Origin: Vibrio algarum
GTDB taxonomy: Bacteria > Pseudomonadota > Gammaproteobacteria > Enterobacterales > Vibrionaceae
Assembly (NCBI RefSeq): GCF_028204155.1
Contig: NZ_JAQLOI010000003.1
Span: 620,001 to 684,000 of the forward strand
Direction of reading: 5' to 3'
DNA length: 64,000 nucleotides
How positions within the stretch are numbered: the first letter of the stretch is position 1; every line of letters begins with the position of its first letter. Positions 63,381 to 64,000 of the stretch are shown one piece after another. The position numbers and the translations under genes were made by a program. A model generated the notes under the pieces. The model had not been told where the DNA came from and ran no database searches. It saw only the letters and a list, made by a program, of their open reading frames with translations.

Positions 63381-64000
63381 TTAATTGACTTCACTTAACT
63401 CTCTTTTTCCACTCGTTTCCCAGTGGGTGATAAATGCTACCGCTGCAATAATTATTGCAGCGCCTAACCACAACCTTCCAGGTGGGACCCAGCCGAAAAC
63501 CATCCATCCAAGCAAAACATTTAGCGGCAATTTTGCATTATCGAAGGGTTGTACAAATGACGCGTCAGCAACGGAGTAAGCCTTTACAATAGCCCACTGT
63601 GCAAGAGCTGTCATCACCCCTGCACCAAGTAAAAACAACCAACTAGTCGAGGTTGACGGCATAGTCCAATCGGGTAAAGCTAAGAGAATATTAAAGGGAG
63701 TTATTAACAACAATAGATAGACCACCATTGTCGATGGAGAATCATTTGAAGAAAGCTTCTTCACCATTAACGAATAACAAGCCCAAAAGAATGCAGCGCC
63801 AACCGGTAACAACGAAGCAGCATTAAAATTATCAGCCCAGGGCTCTAAGATAACCATGGCACCAACAAAACCTGCCAATGTTGCTCCCCAGCGAACAAAG
63901 CCTACTTTCTCTTTGAGAAATAAGCCCGAACCTATTGTTGCAAAAAGTGGAGAGGTCATTAATAAGGCGATACCTTGCCAAATAGGAACTGGGTACGCTA
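63381..64000 (-). CDS. EamA/DMT transporter, cut by window end
   Basis: The frame runs past the ATG at 63959 to the window edge (AYPVPIWQGIALLMTSPLFA), so this is the C-terminal part, about 205 residues, of a DMT exporter. It has at least five hydrophobic segments and the EamA core SGLFLKEKVGFVRWGATLAG. Confidence 0.85.
   Translation of the reverse strand, partial: AYPVPIWQGIALLMTSPLFATIGSGLFLKEKVGFVRWGATLAGFVGAMVILEPWADNFNAASLLPVGAAFFWACYSLMVKKLSSNDSPSTMVVYLLLLITPFNILLALPDWTMPSTSTSWLFLLGAGVMTALAQWAIVKAYSVADASFVQPFDNAKLPLNVLLGWMVFGWVPPGRLWLGAAIIIAAVAFITHWETSGKRELSEVN

Noticed and set aside
1..64000. CRISPR array, rRNA or tRNA genes
   Set aside because: No regularly spaced direct repeats and no RNA-gene signatures were seen on either strand.

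Overview
The window looks like chromosomal DNA of a marine gammaproteobacterium, most likely Vibrio or a close relative. The grounds are the moderately low G+C, the kbl-tdh pair, the norR/hcp/hcr cluster, a YcdX-type phosphoesterase, YqfB, a DUF3316 protein and many chemoreceptors and LysR regulators. This comes from reading alone; no database search was run.

Layout. (1) 1-10061 is a glycerol/dihydroxyacetone (DHA) locus. One strand carries a membrane protein (cut by the window edge), an MDR oxidoreductase, an MFS transporter, a fused ATP-type DHA kinase and glycerol dehydrogenase. Diverging from it are E. coli-like dhaK and dhaL without dhaM, then the regulator dhaR. Two 17-bp near-palindromes in the divergent gap are good DhaR operator candidates. 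(2) 10.1-15.3 kb is a patchwork of remnants: a truncated binding-protein fragment, a zinc-ribbon ORF with no normal start, a TetR regulator, a frameshifted membrane protein, a MarR regulator, an MBL-fold hydrolase, and cytochrome c5 and b561 genes each broken by one in-frame stop. Five copies of one MarR-type operator lie in the two gaps around marR and the MBL gene. (3) 15.4-36.8 kb holds mostly ordinary genes: tdh-kbl, LysR regulators, a MATE pump, an OmpA protein coupled to an Ig-repeat lipoprotein, YcdX, transporters, a chemoreceptor, a frameshifted GGDEF-EAL protein, azlCD, a TPR protein and an EF-G paralogue.

(4) 37.1-48.6 kb is the most interesting part. It contains a tripartite tricarboxylate-type transporter, a sugar-phosphate isomerase/epimerase and a GntR regulator on one strand. 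A tightly overlapping operon diverges from them: RpiB-like, DhaK-like, DhaL-like, TpiA-like, a second TIM-barrel isomerase and a chemoreceptor. The RpiB and TpiA members resemble the EryI and EryH/LerI tetrulose-phosphate isomerases more than housekeeping enzymes. The set therefore looks like a complete route from a free four-carbon ketose (erythrulose) to D-erythrose 4-phosphate, with its own uptake and chemotaxis. (5) 48.7-64 kb holds an outer-membrane protein, two Gfo/Idh/MocA oxidoreductases, a CoA-binding protein, a YcaQ-like glycosylase, the NorR-Hcp-Hcr nitrosative-stress cluster with a clear sigma-54 promoter, a DUF3316 protein, a run of GNAT/kinase genes and a truncated EamA transporter.

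Three genes (near 12160, 31628 and 60387) are each restored by adding one A to a poly-A run. This suggests either homopolymer errors in the assembly or slippage at these sites.
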